DNA of 23,990 nt from contig CADEDU010000007.1 of NCBI GenBank assembly GCA_902826155.1, forward strand, positions 1 through 23,990. The letters run 5' to 3'. The position numbers and the translations under genes were made by a program. Within the stretch, counting starts at the first letter, position 1; the number at the start of each line of letters is the position of its first letter. Shown here in pieces: positions 23,404-23,990 of the stretch. Below the pieces are notes generated by a model. It did no database searches, had not been told where the DNA came from, and saw nothing but the letters and a program-made list of their open reading frames with translations. Origin of the DNA: an uncultured beta proteobacterium. GTDB lineage: Bacteria > Pseudomonadota > Gammaproteobacteria > Burkholderiales > SG8-39.

Positions 23404-23990
23404 ACGCGCCGGTTACACCAGGACTGGACACCGAGGGCTTCACCCAGATCGGCCAGTCGCTGCCGCGCATGGAAGACGATCGACTGCTCACCGGGCACGC
23501 GCGCTACGGAGACGACCTGCAGGTGGTCGGCGCGTTGCACGCGCATTTCATACGGTCGCCCCACGCACATGCGCGCATCCGATCGATCGATGCAAGCGCT
23601 GCGTTGCGCGCGCCTGGCGTGGTGGCGGTCGTGACCGGCAGCGAGTTGGCGCAATGGACGGCGCCCTTGCGCATGGCACCGCCGATCGAAGGGCTGCTGC
23701 CGTGCGAGGCGGAGACGCTACCCACGTCCAAAGTGCGTTTTCAGGGCGATCCGGTCGCGTGCGTGGTGGCGCGCGACCGCTATCTCGCCGAGGACGCCGC
23801 CGAACTGGTCGAAGTGCAGTACGAGCCGCTGCCGGCGGTGACGACGATGACCGACGCGCTCGCCCCCGGCGCTGCGCTCGTCGACGAAGCGCTCGGCACC
23901 AATCGCATTTCGCGCCAGGCGTTCTCCAAGGGCGATGTTGCGGGCGCCATGCGCAACGCCCACCGCGTTGTCGAAGCCTCGTTCTCGCAA
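23400..23990 (+). CDS. Molybdenum hydroxylase molybdopterin-binding large subunit, CoxL-like, N-terminal part
   Basis: The gene starts in the ATGA overlap with coxS and stays open to the window's end, giving 197 residues. The visible part is the aldehyde oxidase/xanthine dehydrogenase a/b-hammerhead domain: GQSLPRMEDDRLLTGHARYGDD, FIRSPHAHARI, then VRFQGDPVACVVARDRYLAEDAAELVEVQYEPLPAV. It carries the molybdopterin active site and decides the substrate. The active-site loop that tells CO dehydrogenase from other hydroxylases lies beyond the window, so CO oxidation should not be assumed; aromatic N-heterocycle or aldehyde oxidation is as likely. Confidence 0.95.
   Translation, partial: MNAPVTPGLDTEGFTQIGQSLPRMEDDRLLTGHARYGDDLQVVGALHAHFIRSPHAHARIRSIDASAALRAPGVVAVVTGSELAQWTAPLRMAPPIEGLLPCEAETLPTSKVRFQGDPVACVVARDRYLAEDAAELVEVQYEPLPAVTTMTDALAPGAALVDEALGTNRISRQAFSKGDVAGAMRNAHRVVEASFSQ

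Noticed and set aside
23400..23990. Naming the coxMSL genes as a CO dehydrogenase
   Set aside because: The order M-S-L is shared by many molybdenum hydroxylases, and the active-site loop that would decide lies outside the window.

Overview
The window looks like a chromosomal segment from a high-GC betaproteobacterium, most likely Burkholderiales. The strongest hint is two orphan Bug/TctC-type solute receptors with no TctA/TctB membrane partners, set among TRAP, ABC and MFS transporters, class A flavoprotein monooxygenases and a molybdenum hydroxylase. This is typical of metabolically versatile soil or water bacteria in that order. I see no rRNA, tRNA, CRISPR array, transposase or phage gene.

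Left part (1-4305, plus strand): the end of a TRAP receptor (dctP), then dctQ and dctM, an NAD-dependent epimerase/dehydratase and an amidohydrolase_2-family enzyme. They are tightly spaced with good ribosome sites and read as one uptake-and-catabolism operon. Middle part (4317-12468): single genes in alternating orientation. In order they are an MhpA-like flavoprotein hydroxylase (-), a CocE/NonD-type hydrolase (+), an unusual class I methyltransferase with a DPPRF motif (-), a salicylate-hydroxylase-like flavoprotein (+), a Bug receptor (-) and an MFS exporter (+). The enzyme set suggests breakdown of an aromatic or ester compound, but no substrate can be named.

Right part (12620-23990): a CUT1-type ABC importer. 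Its receptor and first permease (12620-14873) are separated from its second permease and ATPase (20005-22053) by about 5.1 kb of minus-strand genes. The ATPase is followed without a real gap by coxM-, coxS- and coxL-like genes of a molybdenum hydroxylase; the last runs off the window. Importer and hydroxylase probably handle the same compound.

The 5.1 kb island holds a winged-helix/TolB-like/TPR regulator, a DUF1330 protein, a small cupin, a lipoprotein of the vanadium-dependent haloperoxidase family and a Bug receptor, all on the minus strand. The non-coding stretches before the DUF1330 gene and before the haloperoxidase gene each carry the same 19-bp element (GATTTAG-N3-CCTTTAGCG). It is a TTTAG direct repeat with a 10-bp period, the layout expected for an OmpR/CadC-type winged-helix protein. 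I infer that the island is a small regulon controlled by its own regulator. This element and the split ABC operon are the most interesting signals in the window.
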